The position numbers and the translations under genes are program-made. Below are positions 17,433-25,855 of a DNA stretch of 64,000 nt, piece by piece. Within the stretch, counting starts at the first letter, position 1. Each line of letters opens with the position of its first letter. The stretch spans positions 434,001-498,000 of the forward strand of contig NZ_CP151650.1 in NCBI RefSeq assembly GCF_038397775.1, in the 5' to 3' direction. The notes below the pieces were generated by a model. The model saw only the letters and a list, made by a program, of their open reading frames with translations, did no database searches and was not told the DNA's origin. The stretch comes from Pseudomonas sp. RC10. GTDB lineage: Bacteria; Pseudomonadota; Gammaproteobacteria; Pseudomonadales; Pseudomonadaceae.

Positions 17433-17465
17433 TGCATCCGTGCATACCTGCATGCGTGTGTGCAT
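17433..17465. repeat. Four TGCAT direct repeats upstream of folA
   Basis: TGCAT occurs at 17433, 17441, 17449 and 17461, the first three on an exact 8-base period. The cluster ends 22 bases before the folA ATG, so it covers the likely promoter or leader. Its function is unknown. Confidence 0.6.
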
Positions 17466-17487
17466 GGGTACTGCTATCCTCGCCGCC

Positions 17488-18000
17488 ATGAAAAAACATC
17501 TCCCCCTCAGCCTGATTGCCGCCCTCGGTGAAAACCGGGTCATCGGCGTCGACAATTCCATGCCCTGGCATTTGCCGGGGGATTTCAAATATTTCAAGGC
17601 CACCACGCTGGGCAAGCCGATCATCATGGGGCGCAAGACCTGGGATTCGCTGGGCCGTCCGTTGCCGGGCCGGTTGAACATCGTGGTGACCCGCCAGGCG
17701 GACCTTCAATTGGAAGGCGCCGAAGTATTTACCTCACTGGGCGCCGCCGTTGAGCGTGCCGAAGCGTGGGCGACGGAGCAGGGTGTGAGCGAAGTCATGT
17801 TGATTGGCGGCGCGCAGCTGTATGCGCAAGGGCTGGCGCAGGCAGATCGGCTGTACCTGACACGCGTGGCATTGAGCCCTGAAGGGGATGCGTGGTTCCC
17901 CGAGTTCGATCAGGCGCAGTGGCAGCTGGTTTCTAACATTGAGAACCCGGCGGTGGATGACAAGCCTGCGTACAGCTTTGAGGTGTGGGAGCGAAGGTAG
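17488..18000 (+). CDS. folA: Dihydrofolate reductase
   Basis: 170 residues from the ATG at 17488; the frame extends upstream through the TGCAT repeats, but the family begins just before the LIAALGENRVIG strand. Substrate and cofactor motifs are in order: SMPWHLPGDFKYF with the Asp of the active site, TLGKPIIMGRKTWDS, and VMLIGGAQLY. It reduces dihydrofolate to tetrahydrofolate with NADPH in the cytoplasm. It stands alone here, divergent from the DUF2868 gene and followed by a REPIN. Confidence 0.97.
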   Translation: MKKHLPLSLIAALGENRVIGVDNSMPWHLPGDFKYFKATTLGKPIIMGRKTWDSLGRPLPGRLNIVVTRQADLQLEGAEVFTSLGAAVERAEAWATEQGVSEVMLIGGAQLYAQGLAQADRLYLTRVALSPEGDAWFPEFDQAQWQLVSNIENPAVDDKPAYSFEVWERR

Positions 18001-18031
18001 AACAGGTCCTGCGCCTGCCCCCATCCAAACT

Positions 18032-18118
18032 GTAGGAGCGAATTCATTCGCGAAAAATGGATCAGGCGACAAAGATGGGCCTACCTGAAGGCCGATTCGC
18101 GAATGAATTCGTTCCCAC
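18032..18118. repeat. REPIN-like inverted doublet, class B
   Basis: The left arm is GTAGGAGCGAATTCATTCGC. The right arm is the inverse with one change, ending GTTCCCAC. It lies between folA and pchP. Confidence 0.9.
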
Positions 18119-18293
18119 AGATTTACCTCGCCATTGCCAGCAGGCTTGTAACAAATAGGTCGCTTTTACGTCATCTGTCGTGATCGGCAATGAACATGAC
18201 GCCATCAGAACGCGCACCGTCGCTGACGCATTAAAACAGTCACTACTTTTTGTTACGGTCCAGCCTCGAATTTATAAAGGGGAGGATACCGTT

Positions 18294-19349
18294 ATGAAGC
18301 TCGCACCAAAATTGTTGGCCGTTGCGGTCTGTCTGGGCCTTGCCGGTCAGGCGTTTTCGACGGAATTGAAGCACTGGCCGGAGCCTGCGGCCAAACAGCT
18401 GGATGCCATGATCGCGGCGAATGCCAACAAGGGTAATTTCGCGGTGTTCGACATGGACAACACCAGCTACCGCTACGACCTGGAAGAGTCGCTGCTGCCG
18501 TATCTGGAAAACAAAGGTCTGTTGACCCGCGAAAAGCTCGACCCTTCCCTCAAGCTGATCCCGTTCAAGGACACCGCTGAACACAAGGAAAGCCTGTTCA
18601 GCTACTACTATCGCCTCTGCGAAATCGACGACATGGTCTGCTACCCGTGGGTCGCGCAGGTGTTCTCCGGCTTCACGCTCAAAGAGCTCAAGGGCTACGT
18701 CGATGAGCTGATGGCCTCGGGCAAGCCGGTACCGAGCACCTATTACGAAGGCGATGTGGTCAAGACCATCGACGTGCAGCCGCCGAAGGTCTTCACGGGC
18801 CAGACCGAGCTGTACAACAAGCTGATGGAGAACGGCATCGAGGTCTACGTGATGACCGCTGCGTCCGAGGAACTGGTGCGCATGGTCGCGGCAGATCCGA
18901 AGTACGGCTACAACGTCAAACCGCAGAACGTCATCGGCGTGACCACGCTGCTGAAAAACCGCGAGACCGGCGAGCTGACCACCGCACGCAAGCAGATCAC
19001 GGCAGGCAAGTACGACGAAAAGGCCAACCTCAACCTTGAGCTGACGCCTTATCTGTGGACTCCCGCGACCTGGATGGCGGGCAAGCAGGCGGCGATCCTG
19101 ACCTACATCGATCAGTGGAAAAAACCGGTGCTGGTGGGCGGCGACACCCCAAGCAGCGACGGCTACATGCTGTTTCACAGCGTCGATGTGGCCAAGGGCG
19201 GCGTGCACTTGTGGGTCAACCGTAAGGACAAATACATGACCCAGCTCAACGGCATGATGAAGTCCAACGCCGAGGCACAGGCCAAGGAAGGGTTGCCCGT
19301 GACGGCGGACAAGAACTGGGTGATCGTCAAGCCGGATGAGATTCAGTAA
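18294..19349 (+). CDS. pchP: Periplasmic phosphorylcholine phosphatase, HAD superfamily
   Basis: 351 residues. A cleavable signal peptide (about 1-22, ending AFST) exports it. HAD motif I is DMDNT at 53-57, motif II lies in VYVMTAAS near 185-191, and motif III/IV includes GGDTPSSDG at 282-290. The DMDNT and GDTPxSD motifs and the length match P. aeruginosa PchP, which frees choline from phosphorylcholine after phospholipase C action. An excellent ribosome site (AAGGGGAGGA) lies 7 bases before the ATG, so the longer frame from 18180 is rejected. In P. aeruginosa the enzyme is induced by choline; no site for that is recognised here. A bidirectional terminator follows. Confidence 0.88.
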   Translation: MKLAPKLLAVAVCLGLAGQAFSTELKHWPEPAAKQLDAMIAANANKGNFAVFDMDNTSYRYDLEESLLPYLENKGLLTREKLDPSLKLIPFKDTAEHKESLFSYYYRLCEIDDMVCYPWVAQVFSGFTLKELKGYVDELMASGKPVPSTYYEGDVVKTIDVQPPKVFTGQTELYNKLMENGIEVYVMTAASEELVRMVAADPKYGYNVKPQNVIGVTTLLKNRETGELTTARKQITAGKYDEKANLNLELTPYLWTPATWMAGKQAAILTYIDQWKKPVLVGGDTPSSDGYMLFHSVDVAKGGVHLWVNRKDKYMTQLNGMMKSNAEAQAKEGLPVTADKNWVIVKPDEIQ

Positions 19350-19403
19350 TCAAAGGCGTAGGTGCCGCAGCCTGACTGCGGCATTGAGGCACATAAAGAA
19401 CCT

Positions 19404-19490
19404 GTAGGAGTGAGCTTGCTCGCGATAGCGTTGTGCCAATCATTGTATTTGAACCTGATACACCACCATCGCGAGCAAGCTCACTCCTAC
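19404..19490. repeat. REPIN-like inverted doublet, class A
   Basis: GTAGGAGTGAGCTTGCTCG and its exact inverse ending CTCCTAC are about 40 bases apart, between convergent pchP and ilvD. Confidence 0.92.
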
Positions 19491-19522
19491 AGGTCATGTG
19501 CCGAGCATGAAACCGTGCAAAA

Positions 19523-19553
19523 CAAAAAACCCGGCATCGCTGCCGGGTTTTTT
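19523..19553. terminator. Bidirectional terminator between pchP and ilvD
   Basis: CCCGGCA-TCGC-TGCCGGG is flanked by six As and six Ts. It can therefore end transcription from both convergent genes. Confidence 0.92.
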
Positions 19554-19574
19554 CATTCGCAACCCAGGCGCCGA

Positions 19575-21422
19575 TCACGGCACCAGCTTGTCCAGCAGCG
19601 CTTTGTCACGCACGGCGCCTTTGTCGGCACTGGTCGCCAGCAGGGCGTAAGCCTTCAGGGCGGTGGTCACCTTGCGTGGACGCGCTTCGACCGGTTTCCA
19701 GCCTTTCTTGTCCTGCTCGGCGCGGCGTGCGGCCAGCTCTTCGTCAGAGACCAGCAGGTTGATGCCGCGGTTCGGGATGTCGATCAGCACCTTGTCGCCG
19801 TCACGCACCAGACCGATTGCGCCGCCAGCAGCGGCTTCCGGCGAAGCGTGACCGATGGACAGACCGGAAGTCCCGCCAGAGAAACGGCCGTCGGTCAGCA
19901 GTGCACAGGCTTTGCCCAGGCCTTTGGATTTCAGGTACGACGTCGGGTACAGCATTTCCTGCATGCCCGGGCCGCCTTTCGGGCCTTCGTAACGGATGAT
20001 CACGATGTCGCCAGCCTTCACTTCGTCGGCGAGGATGCCGCGCACGGCGCTGTCCTGGCTTTCGAAAATCTTCGCGTTGCCTTCGAACACGTGGATCGAC
20101 TCATCCACACCGGCGGTTTTCACCACGCAGCCGTCCAGCGCGATGTTGCCGTACAGCACGGCCAGGCCGCCCTCTTGCGAGTAGGCGTGCTCAACACTGC
20201 GGATGCAGCCGTTCTCGCGGTCGTCGTCCAGGGTTTCCCAGCGAGTGGACTGGCTGAACGCGGTTTGCGTCGGGATGCCAGCAGGACCGGCCTTGAAGAA
20301 GTGATGGACCGCTTCGTCGTCGGTCTGGGTGATGTCCCACTTGGCGATGGCTTCTTCCATCGACTTGGAGTGCACGGTCGGCAGGTCGGTGTGCAGCAGT
20401 CCGCCACGGGCCAGCGAACCCAGGATGCTGAAAATACCGCCAGCGCGGTGCACGTCTTCCATATGGTACTTCTGGATGTTCGGCGCCACTTTGCACAGCT
20501 GCGGCACCTTGCGCGACAGGCGGTCGATGTCGCGCAGGTCGAAGGCGATTTCGGCTTCTTGAGCGGCCGCCAGCAAGTGCAGGATGGTGTTGGTCGAACC
20601 CCCCATCGCGATGTCCAGCGTCATGGCGTTTTCGAACGCTTTGAAGTTGGCGATGTTGCGCGGCAGTACCGAGTCATCGTTGTCGCGGTAGTAGGTTTTG
20701 CACAGCTCGACGATGGTGCGGCCAGCCTGAAGGAACAACTGTTCGCGGTCGCTGTGGGTCGCCAGGGTCGAACCGTTGCCTGGCAGCGCGAGGCCCAGGG
20801 CTTCGGTCAGGCAGTTCATCGAGTTGGCGGTGAACATGCCGGAGCACGAACCGCAGGTCGGGCACGCACTGCGCTCGTATTCGGCGACTTTCTCGTCAGA
20901 GGCGCTAGAGTCTGCGGCGATGACCATCGCGTCAACCAAGTCCAGACCGTGGCTGGCGAGTTTGGTCTTGCCGGCTTCCATCGGGCCGCCAGAAACGAAG
21001 ATCACCGGGATGTTCAGGCGCAGGGCGGCCATCAGCATGCCGGGGGTGATCTTGTCGCAGTTGGAGATGCAGACAATGGCGTCGGCGCAGTGGGCGTTGA
21101 CCATGTACTCGACGGAGTCGGCGATGATCTCGCGGCTCGGCAGCGAATACAGCATGCCGTCGTGACCCATGGCGATGCCGTCATCGACTGCGATGGTGTT
21201 GAATTCCTTGGCCACGCCGCCGGCTTTTTCGATCTCGCGGGCAACCAGCTGACCCAGGTCCTTCAGGTGCACGTGGCCCGGAACGAACTGAGTGAAGGAG
21301 TTGGCGATGGCGATGATCGGTTTCTTGAAGTCTTCGTCTTTCATGCCCGTTGCACGCCACAGGGCACGCGCGCCGGCCATGTTGCGGCCGTGGGTAGACG
21401 TTTTCGAGCGGTAATCAGGCAT
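19575..21422 (-). CDS. ilvD: Dihydroxy-acid dehydratase
   Basis: A 615-residue IlvD/Edd-family enzyme. The cluster cysteines lie in [12 protein letters not shown] near residue 122 and [19 protein letters not shown] near residue 195. The C-terminal catalytic region includes [17 protein letters not shown]. It dehydrates the dihydroxy acids to 2-keto acids in valine, leucine and isoleucine synthesis and needs an oxygen-sensitive Fe-S cluster. It is transcribed alone, with a leader of up to 160 bases and a TAGAAT -10 candidate at 21596. Confidence 0.98.
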   Translation of the reverse strand: MPDYRSKTSTHGRNMAGARALWRATGMKDEDFKKPIIAIANSFTQFVPGHVHLKDLGQLVAREIEKAGGVAKEFNTIAVDDGIAMGHDGMLYSLPSREIIADSVEYMVNAHCADAIVCISNCDKITPGMLMAALRLNIPVIFVSGGPMEAGKTKLASHGLDLVDAMVIAADSSASDEKVAEYERSACPTCGSCSGMFTANSMNCLTEALGLALPGNGSTLATHSDREQLFLQAGRTIVELCKTYYRDNDDSVLPRNIANFKAFENAMTLDIAMGGSTNTILHLLAAAQEAEIAFDLRDIDRLSRKVPQLCKVAPNIQKYHMEDVHRAGGIFSILGSLARGGLLHTDLPTVHSKSMEEAIAKWDITQTDDEAVHHFFKAGPAGIPTQTAFSQSTRWETLDDDRENGCIRSVEHAYSQEGGLAVLYGNIALDGCVVKTAGVDESIHVFEGNAKIFESQDSAVRGILADEVKAGDIVIIRYEGPKGGPGMQEMLYPTSYLKSKGLGKACALLTDGRFSGGTSGLSIGHASPEAAAGGAIGLVRDGDKVLIDIPNRGINLLVSDEELAARRAEQDKKGWKPVEARPRKVTTALKAYALLATSADKGAVRDKALLDKLVP

Positions 21423-21595
21423 TGGAGCACTCCGGGCGGCTAATCAGGTTCAGTAAGGGAGTGAGCTTCTCTTGGTCCATTGCAACGGCGACAGGTCGCT
21501 GCCGTTACGGATGAGGTCGGCGACGTCACAGGATCACTGCGCGCTCGACCGGAGCTCATAAACCCGCCGGGGGATGATTGGCGATGAATAGGGCG

Positions 21596-21601
21596 ATTCT
21601 A
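21596..21601 (-). promoter_or_regulatory. Candidate -10 element for ilvD
   Basis: TAGAAT on the minus strand, in the context GTGTAGAATCGCCC that is common at Pseudomonas sigma-70 promoters. It is about 175 bases before the ilvD start. The -35 position is poor. Confidence 0.35.
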
Positions 21602-21664
21602 CACCCCTGACCGCGGGATGGAATGGTTGGGATCGAAGCATCGTAAGCGTCCTGTGGTAACCCT

Positions 21665-21687
21665 GTAGGAGTGAGCTTGCTCGCGAT
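21665..21687 (+). repeat. Single REP, class A, left flank of the RAYT gene
   Basis: A direct-orientation unit (GTAGGAGTGAGCTTGCTCG, then CGAT) 95 bases before the RAYT start. Together with the inverse copy at 22247 it encloses the gene. Confidence 0.9.
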
Positions 21688-21781
21688 GGCATTTCAACAG
21701 ACACATTCTGACTTTCTAATATGGGAAGGGGTGACGTGCGCCTCCTAACCTGATTCAGACGGTTTTGGATGAGGTAAAGGA

Positions 21782-22240
21782 ATGTCGGATCTCCCACGTT
21801 ATAAATCTCTACGCAATGGTCGATACTCCGAATCAGGACGAATCTACCTCATCACCTCGGTCACTCAACACCGTAATCCTGTGCTCAACGATTGGCGTTT
21901 AGGACGGTTGGTTGTAAGCGAACTGCGCATGGCTCACGAATCCGGCGCCGCAAACTCATTGGCTTGGGTCGTAATGCCTGACCACATTCACTGGCTGTTT
22001 GAATTGAAAGACAGCCAGCTAACGTCGCTCGTTCAACGAATCAAGTCGTGCAGTGCTCGCGCAGTCAATCGCGCGAGGGGGGAGCATCAGCAGCTTTGGC
22101 AAAGAGGCTTTCATGACCGTGCCCTTCGACGAGACGACGATATTGTGAAGATGGCGAGGTACATCGTCGCCAACCCACTGCGTGCCGGGATGGTGAAAAA
22201 ACTAGGCGATTATCCGCTTTGGGACGCTGTGTGGCTGTGA
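21782..22240 (+). CDS. REP-associated tyrosine transposase (RAYT)
   Basis: 152 residues of the Y1/IS200-like transposase superfamily, RAYT branch. It has YLITSVTQHRNPVL, the HUH metal motif in MPDHIHWLFEL near residue 64, LWQRGFHDRALR, and the catalytic Tyr region in MARYIVANPLRAGMV near residue 128. RAYTs are single-copy, domesticated relatives of IS200/IS605 transposases that cut REP hairpins at GTAG-type heads and are held responsible for REPIN spread. The product looks intact. Class A REPs stand at both sides: direct at 21665, inverse at 22247 and direct at 22288. Confidence 0.95.
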   Translation: MSDLPRYKSLRNGRYSESGRIYLITSVTQHRNPVLNDWRLGRLVVSELRMAHESGAANSLAWVVMPDHIHWLFELKDSQLTSLVQRIKSCSARAVNRARGEHQQLWQRGFHDRALRRDDDIVKMARYIVANPLRAGMVKKLGDYPLWDAVWL

Positions 22241-22246
22241 CACCAG

Positions 22247-22269
22247 ATCGCGAGCAAGCTCACTCCTAC
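22247..22269 (-). repeat. Single REP, class A, right flank of the RAYT gene
   Basis: An inverse unit ending CTCCTAC that begins 6 bases after the RAYT stop codon. It pairs with the direct unit at 21665. Confidence 0.9.
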
Positions 22270-22287
22270 AGGTCTTACGCTAACCCG

Positions 22288-22310
22288 GTAGGAGTGAGCT
22301 TGCTCGCGAT
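22288..22310 (+). repeat. Single REP, class A, second unit after the RAYT gene
   Basis: A direct-orientation unit 18 bases after the inverse one. The two are head to head, the opposite of the normal REPIN arrangement. Confidence 0.88.
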
Positions 22311-22334
22311 AGCGTCATGTCAGACGCCGCTTAC

Positions 22335-23531
22335 TCAGCTATTCGGCAACAACCGGCAGGTGATGCTCTTGATATACCGCGTTTCCGGAATCGCCGGGTG
22401 GACCGGGTGATCCGGACCTTGGCCGCCGCGTTCCAGCAGCTGGATGTTGCGGTCAAGGTGGCGGGCGCTGGTCAGAAGGATGTTCTGCAGGTCGTCTTCC
22501 GGCAGGTGCATCGAACAGGAGGCGCTGACGAGGATGCCGTCTTTGCTGAGCAGGCGCATGGCCTGTTCGTTCAGGCGGCGGTAGGCGCCTTCGCCGTTTT
22601 TGAGGTCTTTCTTGCGTTTGATGAAGGCGGGCGGGTCGGCCACGATCACGTCGAAGCGTTCTTCAGCGTTTTTCAGCTCTTTAAGGGCTTCGAACACATC
22701 GCCTTCGATGCAGGTGACCTTCTCGGCAAAACCGTTCAAGCCAGCGTTGCGCTCCACGCCATCAAGGGCGAAGCCAGACGCGTCGACACAGAACACTTCG
22801 CTGGCGCCGAACGCGCCCGCTTGAACGCCCCAGCCGCCGATGTAACTGAACAGGTCCAGCACGCGCTTGCCTTTGACGTACGGCGCCAGGCGCGCGCGGT
22901 TCATGCGGTGGTCGTAGAACCAGCCGGTTTTCTGGCCTTCCATCACCGGCGCTTCGAATTTCACGCCGTTTTCTTCCAGCGCGACCCACTCCGGTACCAG
23001 ACCGAACGCCGTTTCTACATAGCGGTTCAGGCCTTCGGCGTCACGGGCGGCCGAATCGTTTTTCAGCAGAATGCCGCTCGGCTTGATCACTTGAATCAGC
23101 GCAGCCAGCACATCGTCCTTGTGTTGCTCCATGGTGGCCGATGCCAATTGCACCACCAGAATGTCGCCGAAACGGTCAACCACCAGGCCTGGCAGCAGGT
23201 CGGAGTCGCCGTAGACCAAGCGATAGAACGGCTTGTCGAACAGGCGCTCGCGCAGGGACAGGCAGACGTTCAGGCGGTGCACCAGCAGGGATTTATCCAG
23301 TGGCAACTTGATATCGCGAGACAGCAGTCGCGCGCAGATCAGGTTGTTCGGGCTCATGGCCACGATGCCGAGCGGCTTGCCGCCTGCCGCCTCAAGAATG
23401 GCTTGAGCGCCTGGAGCGAAGCCATTGAGCGGGGTGGCGGCAACGTCGATTTCGTTGCTGTAAATCCACAAATGACCGGCGCGCAGGCGACGGTCGGCGT
23501 TGGGCTTGAGGCGCAAGCTAGGCAGGGACAT
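22335..23531 (-). CDS. rlmI: 23S rRNA m5C1962 methyltransferase RlmI-type
   Basis: 398 residues from the ATG at 23531. An N-terminal PUA domain (about 1-80, RLRAGHLWIYSNEI) and an EEHEP-like linker precede a Rossmann methyltransferase domain. The SAM-binding motif is VLDLFSYIGGWGVQAG near residue 222. The catalytic segments are DPPAFIKRKKD and SCSMHLP, whose Cys is the usual m5C nucleophile position. It is cytoplasmic and methylates 23S rRNA. The frame extends upstream 38 codons but without family similarity. The RAYT/REP block is directly downstream. Confidence 0.9.
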   Translation of the reverse strand: MSLPSLRLKPNADRRLRAGHLWIYSNEIDVAATPLNGFAPGAQAILEAAGGKPLGIVAMSPNNLICARLLSRDIKLPLDKSLLVHRLNVCLSLRERLFDKPFYRLVYGDSDLLPGLVVDRFGDILVVQLASATMEQHKDDVLAALIQVIKPSGILLKNDSAARDAEGLNRYVETAFGLVPEWVALEENGVKFEAPVMEGQKTGWFYDHRMNRARLAPYVKGKRVLDLFSYIGGWGVQAGAFGASEVFCVDASGFALDGVERNAGLNGFAEKVTCIEGDVFEALKELKNAEERFDVIVADPPAFIKRKKDLKNGEGAYRRLNEQAMRLLSKDGILVSASCSMHLPEDDLQNILLTSARHLDRNIQLLERGGQGPDHPVHPAIPETRYIKSITCRLLPNS

Positions 23532-23690
23532 GACGTCGCTCCGGGGAAAAAAGAGCGGGATTATACCGCTGCGCGCTCGCTCGGGTGAATTTACCTGTAG
23601 GCGGTCTGTCGGGACCGAAGAGTGTTTCAACGGTTGTCGAAGCATGGGCGGTAAGGGTTAGAATCGCCCCCTGACCTTGAGTGTGTACTT

Positions 23691-24557
23691 ATGTCCCAAG
23701 AGCTTACTTCCGAGCAGATTCAGCAGGCGTTGCAAGGCATCAGCGTGCCGCCCCAGCCGCAAATCATGGTCGATTTGCAGATGGAGCAGTACATGCCCGA
23801 CCCTGATCTGGGTGTGATCGCCCGGTTGATCGCACAGGACCCGGGGCTCTCCGGCGCCTTGCTTAAGATCGTCAACTCCCCTCACTACGGTCTCGCGAAC
23901 AAAATCGCGTCGATTCAGCGTGCGGTGAACCTGCTGGGCAGCCGCTCGGTGATCAACCTGATCAACGCGCAGTCGATCAAGGGCGAGATGACCGACGAGA
24001 CGATCGTGGTGCTCAATCGTTTCTGGGACACCGCCCAAGACGTTGCGATGACCAGTCTGACGCTGGCCAAGCGAATCGGCTCGCAAACTGTCGACGAATC
24101 CTACGCGCTCGGTCTGTTTCACGACTGCGGTGTGCCATTGATGCTCAAGCGCTTCCCCGAGTACATGAATGTGCTGGAAGAGGCTTACGCCAAGGCGGGG
24201 CCGGACCGGCGCGTGGTCGATACGGAAAACCACATTCTCAACACGAACCACGCGGTTGTCGGCTATTTCACGGCCAAATCATGGCGTTTGCCTGAACATG
24301 TGAGCAATGCCATCGCTAATCACCACAATGCGCTGGCGATCTTCCAGGAAGAGTCGGGCCGTAATGCGCCGCTGAAGAACCTGCTGGCGATCCTGAAAAT
24401 GGCCGAACACATTTGCTCATCGCATCGGGTCTTGGGTAATCAGGCGGTGGACCATGAGTGGAACAGCATTGGTCACCTGGTTCTGGATTACGTGGGCCTG
24501 TCCGACTACGACTTCGAAAACCTCAAAGAAAGTATCCGAGAACTGAGCGCACACTGA
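23691..24557 (+). CDS. HDOD domain protein
   Basis: 288 residues, almost all one HDOD domain (about 20-215), a degenerate HD-fold module of signalling proteins. Typical segments are SGALLKIVNSPHYGL, IASIQRAVNLLGSRSVINL, and LGLFHDCGVPLML, where an HD dipeptide remains. No output domain such as GGDEF or EAL is attached. Such stand-alone HDOD proteins are linked to signalling, motility or chemotaxis control in Pseudomonas; the specific role is unknown. It is divergent from rlmI and 39 bases ahead of mutM. Confidence 0.88.
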   Translation: MSQELTSEQIQQALQGISVPPQPQIMVDLQMEQYMPDPDLGVIARLIAQDPGLSGALLKIVNSPHYGLANKIASIQRAVNLLGSRSVINLINAQSIKGEMTDETIVVLNRFWDTAQDVAMTSLTLAKRIGSQTVDESYALGLFHDCGVPLMLKRFPEYMNVLEEAYAKAGPDRRVVDTENHILNTNHAVVGYFTAKSWRLPEHVSNAIANHHNALAIFQEESGRNAPLKNLLAILKMAEHICSSHRVLGNQAVDHEWNSIGHLVLDYVGLSDYDFENLKESIRELSAH

Positions 24558-24596
24558 GTTTGCGCGCTCGCGTTTCACCCGCCATCGAGCCGCCCC

Positions 24597-25409
24597 ATGC
24601 CTGAATTACCTGAAGTCGAAACCACTCGTCGGGGCATCGCGCCCCATCTCGAAGGCCAGCGCGTCAGCCGCGTGATCGTGCGGGATCGCCGCCTGCGCTG
24701 GCCAATTCCGGAAGACCTGGACGTACGGTTGTCTGGCCAGAAGATCGTGGTGGTCGAGCGACGCGCCAAATACCTGCTGATCCAGGCCGAAGTCGGCACG
24801 TTGATCAGTCATTTGGGTATGTCCGGGAATTTGCGGCTGGTCGAGGCGGGGTTGCCTGCCCTCAAGCATGAGCATGTGGACATCGAGCTGGAGTCGGGGC
24901 TGGCGCTGCGTTACACCGACCCGCGGCGTTTCGGCGCGATGCTGTGGAGCCTCGACCCACACAACCATGAGTTGCTGATTCGGCTGGGGCCTGAGCCGTT
25001 GACCGATCTGTTCGACGGGTTGCGGTTGTATGAGCTGTCGCGTGGCCGTTCGATGGCGGTCAAGCCGTTCATCATGGACAACGCCGTGGTGGTGGGCGTG
25101 GGGAATATCTATGCGACTGAAGCCTTATTTGCGGCGGGCATCGATCCGCGGCGTGAGGCCAAGAGTATTTCAAAGGCCCGCTATATAAAGCTGGCGATTG
25201 AGATCAAGCGCATTCTCGCGGCGGCCATCGAACGCGGCGGCACCACGTTGCGTGACTTCATTGGTGGCGATGGGCAACCGGGGTATTTCCAGCAAGAGCT
25301 GTTCGCCTATGGCCGAGGCGAGGAGCCGTGCAAGGTCTGCGGGACGATCATGCGCGAGGTGAAGCTGGGGCAACGGGCGAGCGTGTTTTGCCCGAAATGT
25401 CAGAAGTAA
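24597..25409 (+). CDS. mutM: Formamidopyrimidine-DNA glycosylase
   Basis: 270 residues. It starts with the catalytic [13 protein letters not shown]: Pro2 is the Schiff-base nucleophile and Glu3 a catalytic acid. Lys57-type contacts lie in RRAKYLLI. The helix-two-turn-helix has [15 protein letters not shown], and a zinc finger closes the protein with CKVCGTIM and CPKC. It removes 8-oxoguanine and formamidopyrimidines and nicks the abasic site. It follows the HDOD gene closely. Confidence 0.97.
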   Translation: MPELPEVETTRRGIAPHLEGQRVSRVIVRDRRLRWPIPEDLDVRLSGQKIVVVERRAKYLLIQAEVGTLISHLGMSGNLRLVEAGLPALKHEHVDIELESGLALRYTDPRRFGAMLWSLDPHNHELLIRLGPEPLTDLFDGLRLYELSRGRSMAVKPFIMDNAVVVGVGNIYATEALFAAGIDPRREAKSISKARYIKLAIEIKRILAAAIERGGTTLRDFIGGDGQPGYFQQELFAYGRGEEPCKVCGTIMREVKLGQRASVFCPKCQK

Positions 25410-25516
25410 AACGAGACGGAATTTGTGGGCAGGGTCTGCGTGGCCCCCTTGCGTAACCCCAATCCCTGTTTATAGTGAGCAGCATCACTTTCCCGCTGTG
25501 CCTGAAGGATCACGCC

Positions 25517-25855
25517 ATGAGCCCGTTTCGCATTCTCGCTGCCACCCTGGCCTTGTTTTTCGGCTTGCAGATGACCCCGGCGATGGCGCAGGTCGAGGCA
25601 TCAGGCAGCGGCGACCCCGTTTACGAAATCCAGAACCCCCCGGCCTACGCCATGATCGGCGACCTGTTGATCGCCCGCCCGCTGCTGATCGTCGCCACGG
25701 TCGCGGGTGCGGCGCTGTTTGTCGTGGCCTCGCCATTCGCGGCGGCAGGCGGCAATTTGGGTGCCACCGGTAAGGCTCTCGTGGTCGATCCCGGCAAGGC
25801 CGCTTTCGTCCGCTGCCTCGGCTGCACCACCAGCGGCTACGGCAAACACGACTGA
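25517..25855 (+). CDS. Small exported/membrane protein of unknown function
   Basis: 112 residues. A signal sequence (about 4-25, ending AMAQ) is followed by a short polar region with [16 protein letters not shown] and one membrane helix (about 53-78, rich in Ala and Val). The tail carries two Cys in [11 protein letters not shown]. It resembles small conserved Pseudomonas proteins found after mutM, sometimes loosely labelled multidrug transporter; I see no transport domain. The ATG at 25517 has an AAGGA site. Its last 19 bases overlap the 3' end of the convergent ggt gene. Confidence 0.75.
   Translation: MSPFRILAATLALFFGLQMTPAMAQVEASGSGDPVYEIQNPPAYAMIGDLLIARPLLIVATVAGAALFVVASPFAAAGGNLGATGKALVVDPGKAAFVRCLGCTTSGYGKHD

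Larger units (their letters stand above)
21423..21781. other. Gene-free interval between ilvD and the RAYT gene
   Basis: 359 bases between divergent genes. On the ilvD side a TAGAAT -10 candidate lies at 21596-21601 with no convincing -35. A single class A REP is at 21665-21687. A minus-strand ORF of 87 codons crosses the REP and has no recognisable product, so it was not called. No attenuator-like leader peptide is evident. Confidence 0.6.

Noticed and set aside
19362..21443. A 693-codon open frame opposite ilvD
   Set aside because: It lies wholly antisense to a complete ilvD with all Fe-S motifs. Its product is low-complexity, rich in Arg, His, Gly and Val, as expected from reading the opposite strand of high-GC coding DNA.
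21534..21797. An 87-codon minus-strand ORF between ilvD and the RAYT gene
   Set aside because: It runs through a REP unit and into the RAYT start, has no recognisable domain, and REP-derived peptide sequence (SRASSLLQ) appears in it as in other false frames.
22317..23588. A 423-codon open frame opposite rlmI
   Set aside because: It is antisense to an intact methyltransferase, has a composition typical of reverse reading, and starts inside the REP region.
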